Positions 53,543-61,792 are shown, counted from the first letter of the stretch. The stretch: 64,000 bases of DNA from Acetobacter malorum (GCF_001580615.1 NZ_LHZC01000046.1:51956-115955), one strand, 5' to 3'. Notes: generated by a model not told the origin, from the letters alone. Made by a program: numbers and translations.

Positions 53543-54355
53543 TTAAGGAGAAAACTCGTTTTCCGGCGTTCTGGTGGGGTGGCCAGGGGGTGAATCCAAC
53601 ACCACTTCCGACAGACTGAGAGAAATTTCCATGTCAGGAACAGGCACTAAATCATCCATTTCGTGAATATGGATAGAGGCAAGTGTTTCCGTGAAAATCA
53701 CCCCTCTTGGCGCGGACAGCCCTATTGGGTCGAAAATATCCTCCCACCAGCATCCCACAATGCGATCATCGTTAGGCTTTGCCACATCTTCGGCCCAGAG
53801 GACCGCGGCCATCTGCCAGCCGTCTATGCTCGTTAGTCCGCTCCCTCTGGCCCGACGCTGTCCGGCTGGTGTCAAACGGAGCATATTTTCGCAAACGACG
53901 GCTGCCTCAGTCGCTCCGGATTTAATCAGGGTGGTGGCCCGATCCAAACTGGCGCACTCGCTGTATTCGTATTCTTCGAGCTCTTCTATCGCGCCTTCAC
54001 GGGTATCGGACGCCATGAAGCGGCAGCAATCGCATTCGTCGTCAAAAAATACGCTAAGCCACTGCTCGGATTGTTCCGCCAAGCCATTCTCAATGGCCCA
54101 GTCCGATATGGCGCTATGCAAGCCCCGGTCTGCCTGAGCGCGATGGATATCAAAAAACAAAAGCGGGCTACCAGAGCAGGTTTTTACCTCCCAGGTGGGT
54201 GCATCCCCCAGCCTGGCTATCTCCCTCCAGGCTTCTGGACACGGACTGACGGAAAGACCATCCCCTTCATAGGACAGGGCCTTGCGATGCGTTGGCTCCA
54301 TAGTGCCTACGTGGAAAACCTCAGGCAGTGAACAAACCGGGACAGTGACTGACAT
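53543..54355 (-). CDS. Tailed cargo protein matched by a CRISPR spacer
   Basis: The product has 270 residues from the ATG at 54355. It contains SDWAIENGLAEQSEQWLSVFFDDECDCCRFM, a Cys-rich DECDCC patch, an acidic helix (REGAIEELEEYEYSE) and a beta-rich second half. It ends RTPENEFSP, a shortened acidic/proline tail. The codons for AIENGLAEQS lie in 54068-54099, which is 29/32 identical to spacer 6 of CRISPR array 2 (which would encode AIENGFAEQS). No enzymatic motif recognised. Confidence 0.7.
   Translation of the reverse strand: MSVTVPVCSLPEVFHVGTMEPTHRKALSYEGDGLSVSPCPEAWREIARLGDAPTWEVKTCSGSPLLFFDIHRAQADRGLHSAISDWAIENGLAEQSEQWLSVFFDDECDCCRFMASDTREGAIEELEEYEYSECASLDRATTLIKSGATEAAVVCENMLRLTPAGQRRARGSGLTSIDGWQMAAVLWAEDVAKPNDDRIVGCWWEDIFDPIGLSAPRGVIFTETLASIHIHEMDDLVPVPDMEISLSLSEVVLDSPPGHPTRTPENEFSP
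54068..54099 (+). other. Protospacer-like sequence matching array 2 spacer 6
   Basis: Ungapped 32-base match to 19913-19944 with mismatches only at spacer positions 4, 13 and 16. The flanking three bases on the spacer's 5' side are CTC, not AAG as in the best-known type I-E systems, and one mismatch lies in the seed, so the local copy is probably not cut. Confidence 0.85.
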
Positions 54356-54427
54356 AGCTAAGCTCTGAATGTGGGTGCTGTTTTCAAAGTCTCTGTTTCG
54401 CGTGCAACCCACAACAAGGCGGGCGGC

Positions 54428-55327
54428 TCAACAGAGAGCCTGTCGTTCCATTGGCCAGGATTTGCCTGTTTCTGCGCGTCTTCGGATATCCCTGGTTCTG
54501 AATAGGGTATTCTTGTCAGAAGACAAGAGATCCAGAAGCTCCCGGTCTACCGTCAAATCTGAAAGCCGCTTCTCTGCTTCCCCTGCGTGCAGATCCATAC
54601 CTATCCAGCGCCGCCCGGTCAGCTCCGCTGCGACATAGGTGGTTCCGGATCCGCCGAACGGGTCTAGAACGACACTGCCGGGGTCCGTCGCCATGGAGAG
54701 CACCCTATCCAGGAGCTTAAGAGGCAGGGCGTTAGCCTCTCGGTTCTTGAACTTGGCATGCCTTACGGGGCTAATGTCAGTCCAGACATCCGAAAGCGAG
54801 ACGCCGGAGGGGTTCATGACGGATTTCTTCCCGCCGTAGTCGTGGACCTCCCCGCCGCAATGCCGGCAGCACTGTAGGGGAAGCCTATCGGGATGGAAGA
54901 TGGCAGGGCGCTGCCCTTTGACGAAATACAGTAGAGAGTAGTGGGCGGGATACAGGCGCCCTCTTACCGGCATGCCGCACTTGAAGTCGACAGCGATTGA
55001 ATGCCTGAAAGTGAGATGCCGCATGAGGTAGCTGCCAAGGGAAATGTTCCACTTCGGCAGGTTCCAGAGAAACAGGGAACCTCCGTCACGCAGTAGCCTC
55101 ACGCATTCATCAAGCCAGTTTTCGCACCATTCCAGATAGCGCGAACTGTCGATGGCATCGTCCATTCCCGATGTATAGGCCTTGCCGAGATTGAACGGAG
55201 GGTCGGCAAAGATAAGGTCTACGCTACTGCTTTCGACCGACCGCATGATGTCCAGACAATCGCCCTCGTAGAGCAGGCCAAGATCAGTCGTCTTCAGCAG
55301 GCGGCCTTCCGCTTTAGTTTGCGCCAT
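54428..55327 (-). CDS. Orphan DNA methyltransferase, beta class
   Basis: Motif IV DPPFNLGKAY (residues ~41-50) precedes motif I DPFGGSGTTYVAAELTGRRWIGMDL (~220-245), the beta-class order used by N6-adenine or N4-cytosine enzymes. A CCRHCGGEV insertion in the middle suggests a small zinc knuckle. No restriction enzyme is adjacent, so it may protect the element or have a regulatory role. The C-terminus (KSWPMERQALC) is unrelated to the proline tail. The recognition site cannot be deduced. Confidence 0.85.
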   Translation of the reverse strand: MAQTKAEGRLLKTTDLGLLYEGDCLDIMRSVESSSVDLIFADPPFNLGKAYTSGMDDAIDSSRYLEWCENWLDECVRLLRDGGSLFLWNLPKWNISLGSYLMRHLTFRHSIAVDFKCGMPVRGRLYPAHYSLLYFVKGQRPAIFHPDRLPLQCCRHCGGEVHDYGGKKSVMNPSGVSLSDVWTDISPVRHAKFKNREANALPLKLLDRVLSMATDPGSVVLDPFGGSGTTYVAAELTGRRWIGMDLHAGEAEKRLSDLTVDRELLDLLSSDKNTLFRTRDIRRRAETGKSWPMERQALC

Positions 55328-55493
55328 CCCAGTTCAAGTCCTATCCGGCCATTTATTCCTTGCTGGATAGTCCGTGAGCGCCAATCAGGCAAGGAATAAA
55401 CCGGCGCACCGGGATGCCTATTCAATCCAAAGCCAGTTACCGCATTATGCTACGTTACCGGCAAGGGATGGACACTAACCCGGTATTTCTTGG

Positions 55494-56105
55494 TTAGGGT
55501 GCAGGACTGTCTTCCTCCGGGGAAGGTGTGCTTACCTCCGGATCAGGGTCCATGGAGTAATGACCAGCCCCATACGCCTCCTGGACGCATCCCTCCGCAG
55601 TAGGCGCGCGATAGGCTGGCCGTCCGGCATCTGTCACATCATACATCACCCAGTCGCCTTCCTGCCCGACCAGGGGTGTGCCTTCAAATTTTGATTTCCT
55701 CGCGAAGTCCGCGTAGTGAACGAAATCAAACCCATTCTCCACGACTACGGAGTGGAAAGCTTGCCAGAGCTTTTCTTTTTTGTCGCGCACCTGCGCCTGC
55801 GCCGATAAATACTCAGGCCTCATGTATCCCAGAGTTACCATTTCTCCTGATGAGGGGAGACGGAACTCCTGTCCCATTTTTTTCTCAAGCTCACTCGCCT
55901 TCTCTTGTATGACGCCGCGAATTTCGTCCGGGCAGTCTTCTTCAATCCATGGCGTCAGCATGGCGAAAGGAATGGCGCCGCATCGGGCATAGCCTTCAGC
56001 GTCTTTAAACTCCGTTCGTGGTCGTGATCGGTCATAGTATTCAATACCGACAGTCCCGATGCGGATTAACAGACGGCTTTCAAGAAGTGATGCGGGCTTA
56101 GACAT
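55494..56105 (-). CDS. Tailed cargo protein, paired family D copy 1
   Basis: The product has 203 residues. AEGYARCGAIPFAMLTPWIEEDCPDEIRGVIQEKASE, VTLGYMRPEYL, WVMYDVTDAGRPAYRAPTAEGCVQEAYGAGHYS align with the protein at 57379-58005. It ends VSTPSPEEDSPAP, a perfect tail encoded with codons entirely different from those of the identical DSPAP end of the gene at 17820. Function unknown. Confidence 0.8.
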   Translation of the reverse strand: MSKPASLLESRLLIRIGTVGIEYYDRSRPRTEFKDAEGYARCGAIPFAMLTPWIEEDCPDEIRGVIQEKASELEKKMGQEFRLPSSGEMVTLGYMRPEYLSAQAQVRDKKEKLWQAFHSVVVENGFDFVHYADFARKSKFEGTPLVGQEGDWVMYDVTDAGRPAYRAPTAEGCVQEAYGAGHYSMDPDPEVSTPSPEEDSPAP

Positions 56106-56195
56106 TATGGAGAGTATCCTGTAATGGGGTGCGCAGGGTCATATTATGACTTTTGATGCATAGGACCAGAGGACTAGCCAGCGTTGGAGACTTTA

Positions 56196-56399
56196 ATGAG
56201 CACTTCCGCCGAAGATTTGTGCAACTTACTTCTCCCTGAGCAGAAAAGCAGAACCATATCGGACATAATCGTTGATTCTATGGTCGCGAGCGCGTGCTGG
56301 ATGATCTCTGAGGTTTGCGCTAAGGTGGATACCATGACGCCGGAGGAGCGAAAGTCCTTTGGTATCGGGAGTAAAGAGCGCCAGATCACTCAGCATTAA
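56196..56399 (+). CDS. Small acidic hypothetical protein
   Basis: The product has 67 residues from the ATG at 56196 (GGAG seven bases upstream): STSAEDLCNLLLPEQKSRTISDIIVDSMVASACWMISEVCAKVDTMTPEERKSFG, helical. Convergent with the next minus-strand gene, stops overlapping by 3 bases. A minus-strand frame over the same DNA is less likely, having no ribosome binding site. Confidence 0.45.
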   Translation: MSTSAEDLCNLLLPEQKSRTISDIIVDSMVASACWMISEVCAKVDTMTPEERKSFGIGSKERQITQH

Positions 56400-57289
56400 G
56401 GCGATGGCCCCTCCGGGAAGAGGGCATGCTGTGATGGAGCCATGTCGTATTCAAGCTTATCCATCATAATCGTGCGAGGGATTGAATCTGGGGTCCGGGC
56501 AATCAGATCCATCAAACCTTCCCGATCAAATCTCCGCTCACAGTCCTCAATTAGCGGTTTCAGAAGACCGAGCATGTCATCACAAGCGCGCTGCAACTCG
56601 TTCACGGAATTTCCCCAGTCGCGGAGGGCCGCCGCGCGGTCCCAGTTGTAAGGCTCAGGACTTTCGCTCTGCAGAATGAGGCGGATATTGCTCTCACCAT
56701 GCCGGGTTGCGATTTCATACATCTTGCTCCCTGCCTCGTAGCGCAGGGCGCATGAGGGCATAGACTTCAGCAGAGCACAGGATTTCCAGAAGTCTTTCTT
56801 TTCAGCAAGGCGAAGTATCTCATCAGTGAACACGCGCTGCATAGTGTTGACCGCGGCATTCAGTCTCGCATCGGCCTGCGTATAGCGCTCAAAGGATTGC
56901 TCCAGCGAAAGCCCCTCCGCCGTCACGGATGGTGCACCTCTGAACTCTTTGGCTTCTGGCGCATTATCTGGCTCTGCCTGGGCCTGTTGATCGATGTGGC
57001 CGGACAGGAAGTAGTCCCTCAGGGTTTCCATGCTGAAAGCCAGCAGAATGCGCCCGTTCGGACACATCTTTTTCCCGACGGCCAGCGATAGCTGTGGGCG
57101 AGTGTTCTTGAAATCGGAATCACGAGGAATGCTTGCCCTGAATGGTGCGTTCTGCGGCGCGCGGCCGGCGCCGGGGGCGGCTCTGGGTTCGTGACGGGAG
57201 TTCATCGGTGTAACGTCCGGCATCCATGCAAGAGAATGAGCTCTTATCGGAGTTTGCTCAGTAAAAATGATATCCGATAAGCCATGCAT
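56396..57289 (-). CDS. Tailed helical cargo protein
   Basis: Up to 297 residues. The core from ~residue 87 (METLRDYFLSGHIDQQAQ) is helical, with TQADARLNAAVNTMQRVFTDEILRLAEKKDFWKSCALLKSM and VNELQRACDDMLGLLKPLIEDCERRF. It ends SQHALFPEGPSP, a clear tail. The start is uncertain: ATGs at 57289, 57223, 57205, 57067 and 57031 are in frame and none has a strong ribosome binding site. Confidence 0.65.
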   Translation of the reverse strand: MHGLSDIIFTEQTPIRAHSLAWMPDVTPMNSRHEPRAAPGAGRAPQNAPFRASIPRDSDFKNTRPQLSLAVGKKMCPNGRILLAFSMETLRDYFLSGHIDQQAQAEPDNAPEAKEFRGAPSVTAEGLSLEQSFERYTQADARLNAAVNTMQRVFTDEILRLAEKKDFWKSCALLKSMPSCALRYEAGSKMYEIATRHGESNIRLILQSESPEPYNWDRAAALRDWGNSVNELQRACDDMLGLLKPLIEDCERRFDREGLMDLIARTPDSIPRTIMMDKLEYDMAPSQHALFPEGPSP

Positions 57290-57378
57290 AGTAGAGAAAA
57301 TTTAGCTCATTTTGTTGGTGACTTGCATAATCGGCGATTATGATCTCAAGGATACTATTCTAAGTGAGGTAGAAAACG

Positions 57379-58005
57379 ATGGCTCGCAAGACACCCGAAC
57401 AAAGACTGTTCGTTGGAAACTTCCCTTCCGGCATAGTCTTTGCTGACAGATCGCGCGAAAAATGGGGCGATTACGCCCGATGTGCGATGATCTCATTCAG
57501 CGATCTGAAAGTCACTATCGAGAAAGACTGTCCGGATGCGCTGCGGCCACTCATTGAAGAGAAAAGCCTGGCATACCAAAGGATGGTGGGGCAACAGTTC
57601 CCCTACTCATCAACGCAGACAATTACGATGGGCTATGATCTGCCTGATGTAAGGCGCCAGAACACCGATCCTCGTTCCCCCGAGCACTGGCGGGCTGAAA
57701 ATGAATTGGTGAGAAACAACGGATATGCATTCACCGATCTTGAAAAGTGGGTGAATGGCCTTGGGGATGGCCGCGCAGCGCCCCACGGTGATGAGGGCGG
57801 CACTATCATGTATGACCCCACCGGCCAAAAACCTGCCTACCGTCGCGTTTCTGCTGTCGAATGTATCGACGCAGCCATTTCAGAAGGACATTTCTCTCGT
57901 TACCCGGATTACATTCAGGAAGCGCTGCCCACAGAAGCCCTGCAACCTCTTGACGCGGATCTTGACGAGCCGGAGCTGCCAGAAGATGACGCTCCATCTC
58001 CTTGA
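57379..58005 (+). CDS. Tailed cargo protein, paired family D copy 2
   Basis: The product has 208 residues. WGDYARCAMISFSDLKVTIEKDCPDALRPLIEEKSLA, TITMGYDLPDV, GGTIMYDPTGQKPAYRRVSAVECIDAAISEGHFS align with the gene at 55494-56105, ~1.3 kb away on the other strand. It ends ELPEDDAPSP, a perfect tail. The ATG at 57379 follows gtgaggtagaaaacg. Confidence 0.8.
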   Translation: MARKTPEQRLFVGNFPSGIVFADRSREKWGDYARCAMISFSDLKVTIEKDCPDALRPLIEEKSLAYQRMVGQQFPYSSTQTITMGYDLPDVRRQNTDPRSPEHWRAENELVRNNGYAFTDLEKWVNGLGDGRAAPHGDEGGTIMYDPTGQKPAYRRVSAVECIDAAISEGHFSRYPDYIQEALPTEALQPLDADLDEPELPEDDAPSP

Positions 58006-58091
58006 TCCTGAGACTTCTGGTGAGAAGAAAGGCGATGAAAGACAAAGCCTAAAATTCTCTGCGCACTGTTAATCGTTGGTTTCGCTTTGAG

Positions 58092-58113
58092 CGTGGGTGC
58101 TTTAGAATGCACC
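58092..58113 (+). promoter_or_regulatory. Hairpin upstream of a small operon
   Basis: TGGGTGC (58092-58098) and GCACCCA (58107-58113) form a 7-bp stem 29 bases upstream of the next start. Terminator without T-run, or an operator. Confidence 0.35.
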
Positions 58114-58141
58114 CATAGCAATAATTCCATAGCGAACGATT

Positions 58142-58597
58142 ATGACAAGAAATAGCAAGAGAACTTCTTTTATCATCATCCCAGAGAATGACACCTTACA
58201 TGGCATCATGGCGTCATTCTCCGACGATCCCTCCGAACTCCACAAACTCGCTTTGGCATGTGCGCTGACGCAAAGTCTGGCCGAAAGCGGGATTGATCCC
58301 GATCTCGCCTCCCTGATCGATGCGAACATCGCTAATGCCTATAAATCTGCGGACCCCATGGCCATCCTCGACTATGCGAATAGCATCGTTCGCCAGGATA
58401 AATCCGGAGGGATGGTCAATTTCCTTCGTGCAGTTGAAGAGAACGGCGTCAGTGCGCTCCGGCAGGGTCTTCTTACGCTCGTGCCCAACACAGTGCCTCT
58501 AAAGGCCCTTGCGACGAAGTATGGCCTTACTCTCAAGTCACATGCATCATCTGACGCCTGGGTGACAGGATTGGCGTCCATTCATGCCACAGCTTAG
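58142..58597 (+). CDS. Hypothetical helical protein
   Basis: The product has 151 residues: HKLALACALTQSLAESGIDPDLASLIDANIANAYKSADPMAILDYANSIV and MVNFLRAVEENGVSALRQGLLTLVPNTV, all-helical. It ends SIHATA, without the tail. A second small gene starts 17 bases after its stop. Confidence 0.6.
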   Translation: MTRNSKRTSFIIIPENDTLHGIMASFSDDPSELHKLALACALTQSLAESGIDPDLASLIDANIANAYKSADPMAILDYANSIVRQDKSGGMVNFLRAVEENGVSALRQGLLTLVPNTVPLKALATKYGLTLKSHASSDAWVTGLASIHATA

Positions 58598-58613
58598 TCA
58601 GGAAGAGACGGAT

Positions 58614-58946
58614 ATGCCTGATATTGATAATTATTGGTCCGGAATGCCTCCGGGGGCAATGAGTTCTCTGGCCGGGAAACATTCTCTCAGAGACCGGGTT
58701 ATGGGCAACCTTCTCACGGCGGATTACTCCCCGGAAAAACGCGGCTGGACCATTGCCGGCGGGCAATTGCCCGAGAAGACGACGGGGCGGCTTTATGAGT
58801 ATGTCGGTCCTGTCAGCCTGACTGTCACCGTCAGCACATTAAAGGACAACGCCGCGACACAGCGCGTGCAGGCTTCAGTAAGGATGTTCGATTTCCAGAC
58901 CCGTGCGGACCTGAGCAGGTCGCCTCATGAGGCGCAGACGGTTTAA
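58614..58946 (+). CDS. Hypothetical protein
   Basis: The product has 110 residues from the ATG at 58614 (AGGAAGAG upstream). DNYWSGMPPGAMSSLAGKHSLRDRVMGNLL and a beta-rich GRLYEYVGPVSLTVTVSTLKDNAATQRVQASVRMFDFQ. No tail. Probably co-transcribed with the preceding gene. Confidence 0.55.
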   Translation: MPDIDNYWSGMPPGAMSSLAGKHSLRDRVMGNLLTADYSPEKRGWTIAGGQLPEKTTGRLYEYVGPVSLTVTVSTLKDNAATQRVQASVRMFDFQTRADLSRSPHEAQTV

Positions 58947-59000
58947 CCCCATCCGGTGCCGGACTTTTCCTTGGATCAGGAATAGCCCGACAGAGATCGG

Positions 59001-59441
59001 TCAGGGTGTGGGGGTAACGTCATCCTCAGGGGAAGGTCCCTCCTCCAACTTTGGAGCCTCCCAGTCAGAAGCCTTTGTAAGCTTCCCGCTGTTTGGATTG
59101 ATCTTGTAGGTTTCCCCAGGAATTTCTGAACAAAGCAGGACTTCACCGCTGGGAAGCGCTCTCATGCTGGCATCGAAAGTTGGGGAGCCTGCTGTGGCCA
59201 AACTGATTGAAATACTGCCGGCGTCCAGCTCTATCTGAACGACCTCCGAATGCCCCTCCGGCTGGCCCGGCCGCGTGACGTAAGCCGTCAGTTTACCTTC
59301 TTTCAGGGCGTCCATATCGATGGTCAGCTTGCCCTGTGTGCCGATCTCAGGCGGCAGTTCCCCTTCTCTGCCCGCCGCAACGCGCCAGTCTGTTAATGAT
59401 TGTGTCGGGCTGACAGAAGGCGCTATTTTTGAGGAGTCCAT
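59001..59441 (-). CDS. Tailed cargo protein (146 residues), beta-rich
   Basis: GKLTIDMDALKEGKLTAYVTRPGQPEGHSEVVQIELDAGSISISLAT and GETYKINPNSGKLTKASDWEAP are strand-rich. It ends KLEEGPSPEDDVTPTP, which contains the tail twice in a row: EEGPSP then EDDVTPTP. The double tail suggests the motif can be duplicated or extended as a unit. Confidence 0.75.
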   Translation of the reverse strand: MDSSKIAPSVSPTQSLTDWRVAAGREGELPPEIGTQGKLTIDMDALKEGKLTAYVTRPGQPEGHSEVVQIELDAGSISISLATAGSPTFDASMRALPSGEVLLCSEIPGETYKINPNSGKLTKASDWEAPKLEEGPSPEDDVTPTP

Positions 59442-59569
59442 TTCTCTGCTCTTTCAGTGAAGTCTTCAGGCAAAAATCCCATCATCTGATGCAAAGGACA
59501 AACGCCTGAAGATGTATCTTGCATGGAGATTTGATAGTCTGATTACTTCAGAGAGTAAGGAAGAGAAGA

Positions 59570-60097
59570 GTGATAATTCCTATCCAGGCGCAGGCAAGTC
59601 AGTTTGGACCGTACAATGGAGAGGCCCCTCGTGCGGGCAATGGTGCTGAGGTCTCCTTCCGGAAGAATGACGAGGAGCCAAACGACTACCTCTACGCTAT
59701 CCGTGGGGTTCTTTTCCAAGCGCACAGAGCTTATCTCGACCTGCTAAGCGACTGCGCAGAGAATTATGCGGCACCATCTTCTTTCATATCCAGTCCTTCA
59801 CTGAACTGGATCGGGGAACAGCCTGGCAGGATCTCACCACAGGATGCCACCCTCCTTTTCATGTGCGGACAGATCGGACAAGAGCGCCTTGGCCTTTCAA
59901 AAGAAATGACAAGCGCTCTCCAGCGTGTATTCCCGGACAATCGCGCGCTGGGTTCCGGAGAGGTTATGTTCTCGGAAGAGGCCTATGATCTGCTTTGCGA
60001 GGCGGCTGGCATGGGGCCTGAGCTATCCTTCGATCCTGCAAGGTGGCCGGACTACGACTATGACAACGCTCCCTGTGATGAAGCACCATCTCCGTGA
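59570..60097 (+). CDS. Tailed cargo protein, dispersed family B
   Basis: The product has 175 residues from the GTG at 59570 (AAGGAAGAG upstream). ISPQDATLLFMCGQIGQERLGLSKEMTSALQRVFPDNRALGSGEVMFSEEAYDLLCEAAGMGPELSFDPARWPD aligns with the protein at 43652-44164 over its second half. It ends NAPCDEAPSP, a perfect tail. Its stop overlaps the GTG of the next gene (GTGA), so the two are coupled. Confidence 0.8.
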   Translation: MIIPIQAQASQFGPYNGEAPRAGNGAEVSFRKNDEEPNDYLYAIRGVLFQAHRAYLDLLSDCAENYAAPSSFISSPSLNWIGEQPGRISPQDATLLFMCGQIGQERLGLSKEMTSALQRVFPDNRALGSGEVMFSEEAYDLLCEAAGMGPELSFDPARWPDYDYDNAPCDEAPSP

Positions 60098-60630
60098 TTG
60101 CTAACGCATGCCCTGCACCGCCACTTCCAGTGCAGGGGCTATCCCCTGCCCTTTTTGAGCCGGCGCGGGAGGTTTTAGAGAGCCTGTGGGAGTCTTACCG
60201 GTTTGAAAATGACCTGCCCGATTGCGACCGCCCCTCGACCAATATGTGCGTTCTAACGTCCCTGGCGCTTCTCAGGCATCTTCAGCAGAATGGCTATTCC
60301 GGCTGGTATGTCGACGGAGGGAGTCCAGAAACCGGATCTGGCTTCAGACCGTCAGATGGAGAGGATCTTGAATGGCATGTCTGGATCACAGATGGGGAGG
60401 TCATCGTCGATCTTACGGCCGACCAGTTTTCTGACCGGATACCAAGCGTGCTGATAACTGCGGCTGGTGATCGCCGCTACGCCACGACCGTGGCGTCGAG
60501 AATAGAACTTCCGGATCTGCTCAAGCTGGAGCCTGACGGGCAAGAGGCCGTAGATGACTGGGCCATTGCGATCAATGAGTGCCTGGCTCCTCAGGTGGCG
60601 CCCGTGGAGGATATTAGTCCGGTTGCTTAG
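60094..60630 (+). CDS. Putative Cys-His-Asp hydrolase/transferase-fold cargo protein
   Basis: The product has 178 residues. DRPSTNMCVLTSLALLRHLQQNG carries a Cys at a helix start, EWHVWITDGEVIVDLTADQFSD carries the His and Asp, the order of transglutaminase-like and papain-like folds. This is typical of small bacterial effector or toxin domains. It ends APVEDISPVA, an acidic-SP tail with VA instead of x-P. The GTG start overlaps the preceding family-B gene, suggesting that family B may be a partner or escort here. Confidence 0.6.
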   Translation: MIANACPAPPLPVQGLSPALFEPAREVLESLWESYRFENDLPDCDRPSTNMCVLTSLALLRHLQQNGYSGWYVDGGSPETGSGFRPSDGEDLEWHVWITDGEVIVDLTADQFSDRIPSVLITAAGDRRYATTVASRIELPDLLKLEPDGQEAVDDWAIAINECLAPQVAPVEDISPVA

Positions 60631-60824
60631 GCTGCATCGACATCAGTGATTGCATACGCGGGATCATGAAGCGTGCTGAAGCACGCACAAATCTGCTCGG
60701 CAAGAATCTCAACCGTAGACTCTTCTTCCATGAAGAATTTTACATCGAGGGCTTGTCTTCCATTCCGGGGGAACAGGAAATCCAATGCTCGATTTACGGT
60801 CACAGATCTTCTGTCCACTGGCAT
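60627..60824 (-). CDS. Small hypothetical protein
   Basis: The product has 65 residues. The ATG at 60824 is preceded by AAGAGGTGC. DRRSVTVNRALDFLFPRNGRQALDVKFFMEEESTVEILAEQICACFS reads as a small alpha/beta domain ending DVDAA. Convergent with the preceding gene. A plus-strand frame over the same DNA (60666-60965) is less convincing. Confidence 0.45.
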   Translation of the reverse strand: MPVDRRSVTVNRALDFLFPRNGRQALDVKFFMEEESTVEILAEQICACFSTLHDPAYAITDVDAA

Positions 60825-60943
60825 AGTGCACCTCTTTTCAATTCAATCTCGTATCAGACCATTGAAAGTGTAGGCACACTTCTGACGAAAGGGAAGCTTG
60901 CCGTGCACCTTACGAGGCTCAGTTCAATGCTGAGCATCTTGTC

Positions 60944-61792
60944 TCACCCGAGGCCAAAACGGTAGGCAAGTCTTGTCATCAAAGGAACGCGACACTTAGT
61001 GTCCCGCAGACCCGTGCCTTTGAATGTTGAGATTGCTTCTTCCACTGCCCGTTCAAACTTGTCCTGTACTAACCCGAAAATCCAATCAATGGGGGCGATT
61101 TTTGTGCGGCCATAAGCCATTTGGGTTGCGTACCAGAAAATTCCCTCGTTCAAATCAGGCCCAGAGAACGTATCAAAGTGCACAAAATTCCTATCTAAAA
61201 TTAATGCTTGCGGATCTTCTGATAAGACTTTTTGCTTAAACTGTTTTTTACGCTCTTCTTTTTCCGCCCACGCCTTATGGCGCTCTATCGCTAATTCGGC
61301 CGATTGCTTTTCATAGACCTCGGGGACTGTACCCCAAAATTCACTCGGAATCCCATCGAGAGCCAAGGCATTCCGCTTTAGAATTTTGATATCGCGCCGG
61401 CACTGATCCGCGATCAGTCCATATCCGAAGCTTCGGTTAACCTCCTCCCCCACTTCGAGGATATTCAGAGTGTAGAAAAAAGGACTTTTGAAAGCCTGAT
61501 CCTCCGGATCAGCCGCCCCCCCAGGAGTGCTCCCCGATATAGTAGGGTCTGACAGTCGGGTGTAAGCTTTCTGCCTAATCTCTCGCTCATAAGCATCAGT
61601 ATCAGTAGACTGCTTCTCGGCATGATCTTCCGCAATCAGGCCGCACCGCAACAATCCAAGATCGACATTTCCGGGGAGGCTGCCAGCTTGTTTGAAGATC
61701 GCATCCGTCCGGGGAAAGTTGGGAACTTGCATGCCAACACATTCAACGACCTGATCAGCGGAGGCCGTGTCTAAAGTGGAGCATTCGGACAT
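60944..61792 (-). CDS. Hypothetical protein (282 residues)
   Basis: A Cys-containing N-terminus is followed by a helical charged region (AIERHKAWAEKEERKKQFKQKVL) and a C-terminal MAYGRTKIAPIDWIFGLVQDKFERAVEEAI. No signal peptide and no tail (ends YRFGLG). No family recognised. AT-richer than its neighbours around 61100-61300. Confidence 0.6.
   Translation of the reverse strand: MSECSTLDTASADQVVECVGMQVPNFPRTDAIFKQAGSLPGNVDLGLLRCGLIAEDHAEKQSTDTDAYEREIRQKAYTRLSDPTISGSTPGGAADPEDQAFKSPFFYTLNILEVGEEVNRSFGYGLIADQCRRDIKILKRNALALDGIPSEFWGTVPEVYEKQSAELAIERHKAWAEKEERKKQFKQKVLSEDPQALILDRNFVHFDTFSGPDLNEGIFWYATQMAYGRTKIAPIDWIFGLVQDKFERAVEEAISTFKGTGLRDTKCRVPLMTRLAYRFGLG

Noticed and set aside
54068..54099. 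Interpretation of the spacer match as active self-targeting
   Set aside because: Three mismatches, one in the seed, and a CTC flank instead of a typical AAG PAM make cleavage of the resident copy unlikely; I keep it as evidence of past targeting of a relative.
56174..56389. 71-residue minus-strand frame
   Set aside because: The plus frame at 56196 has a GGAG site with correct spacing; the minus frame lacks one.
60666..60965. 99-residue plus-strand frame
   Set aside because: Overlaps the minus gene at 60627-60824, which has an AAGAGGTGC site; the plus frame has a weaker start and an unusual composition.
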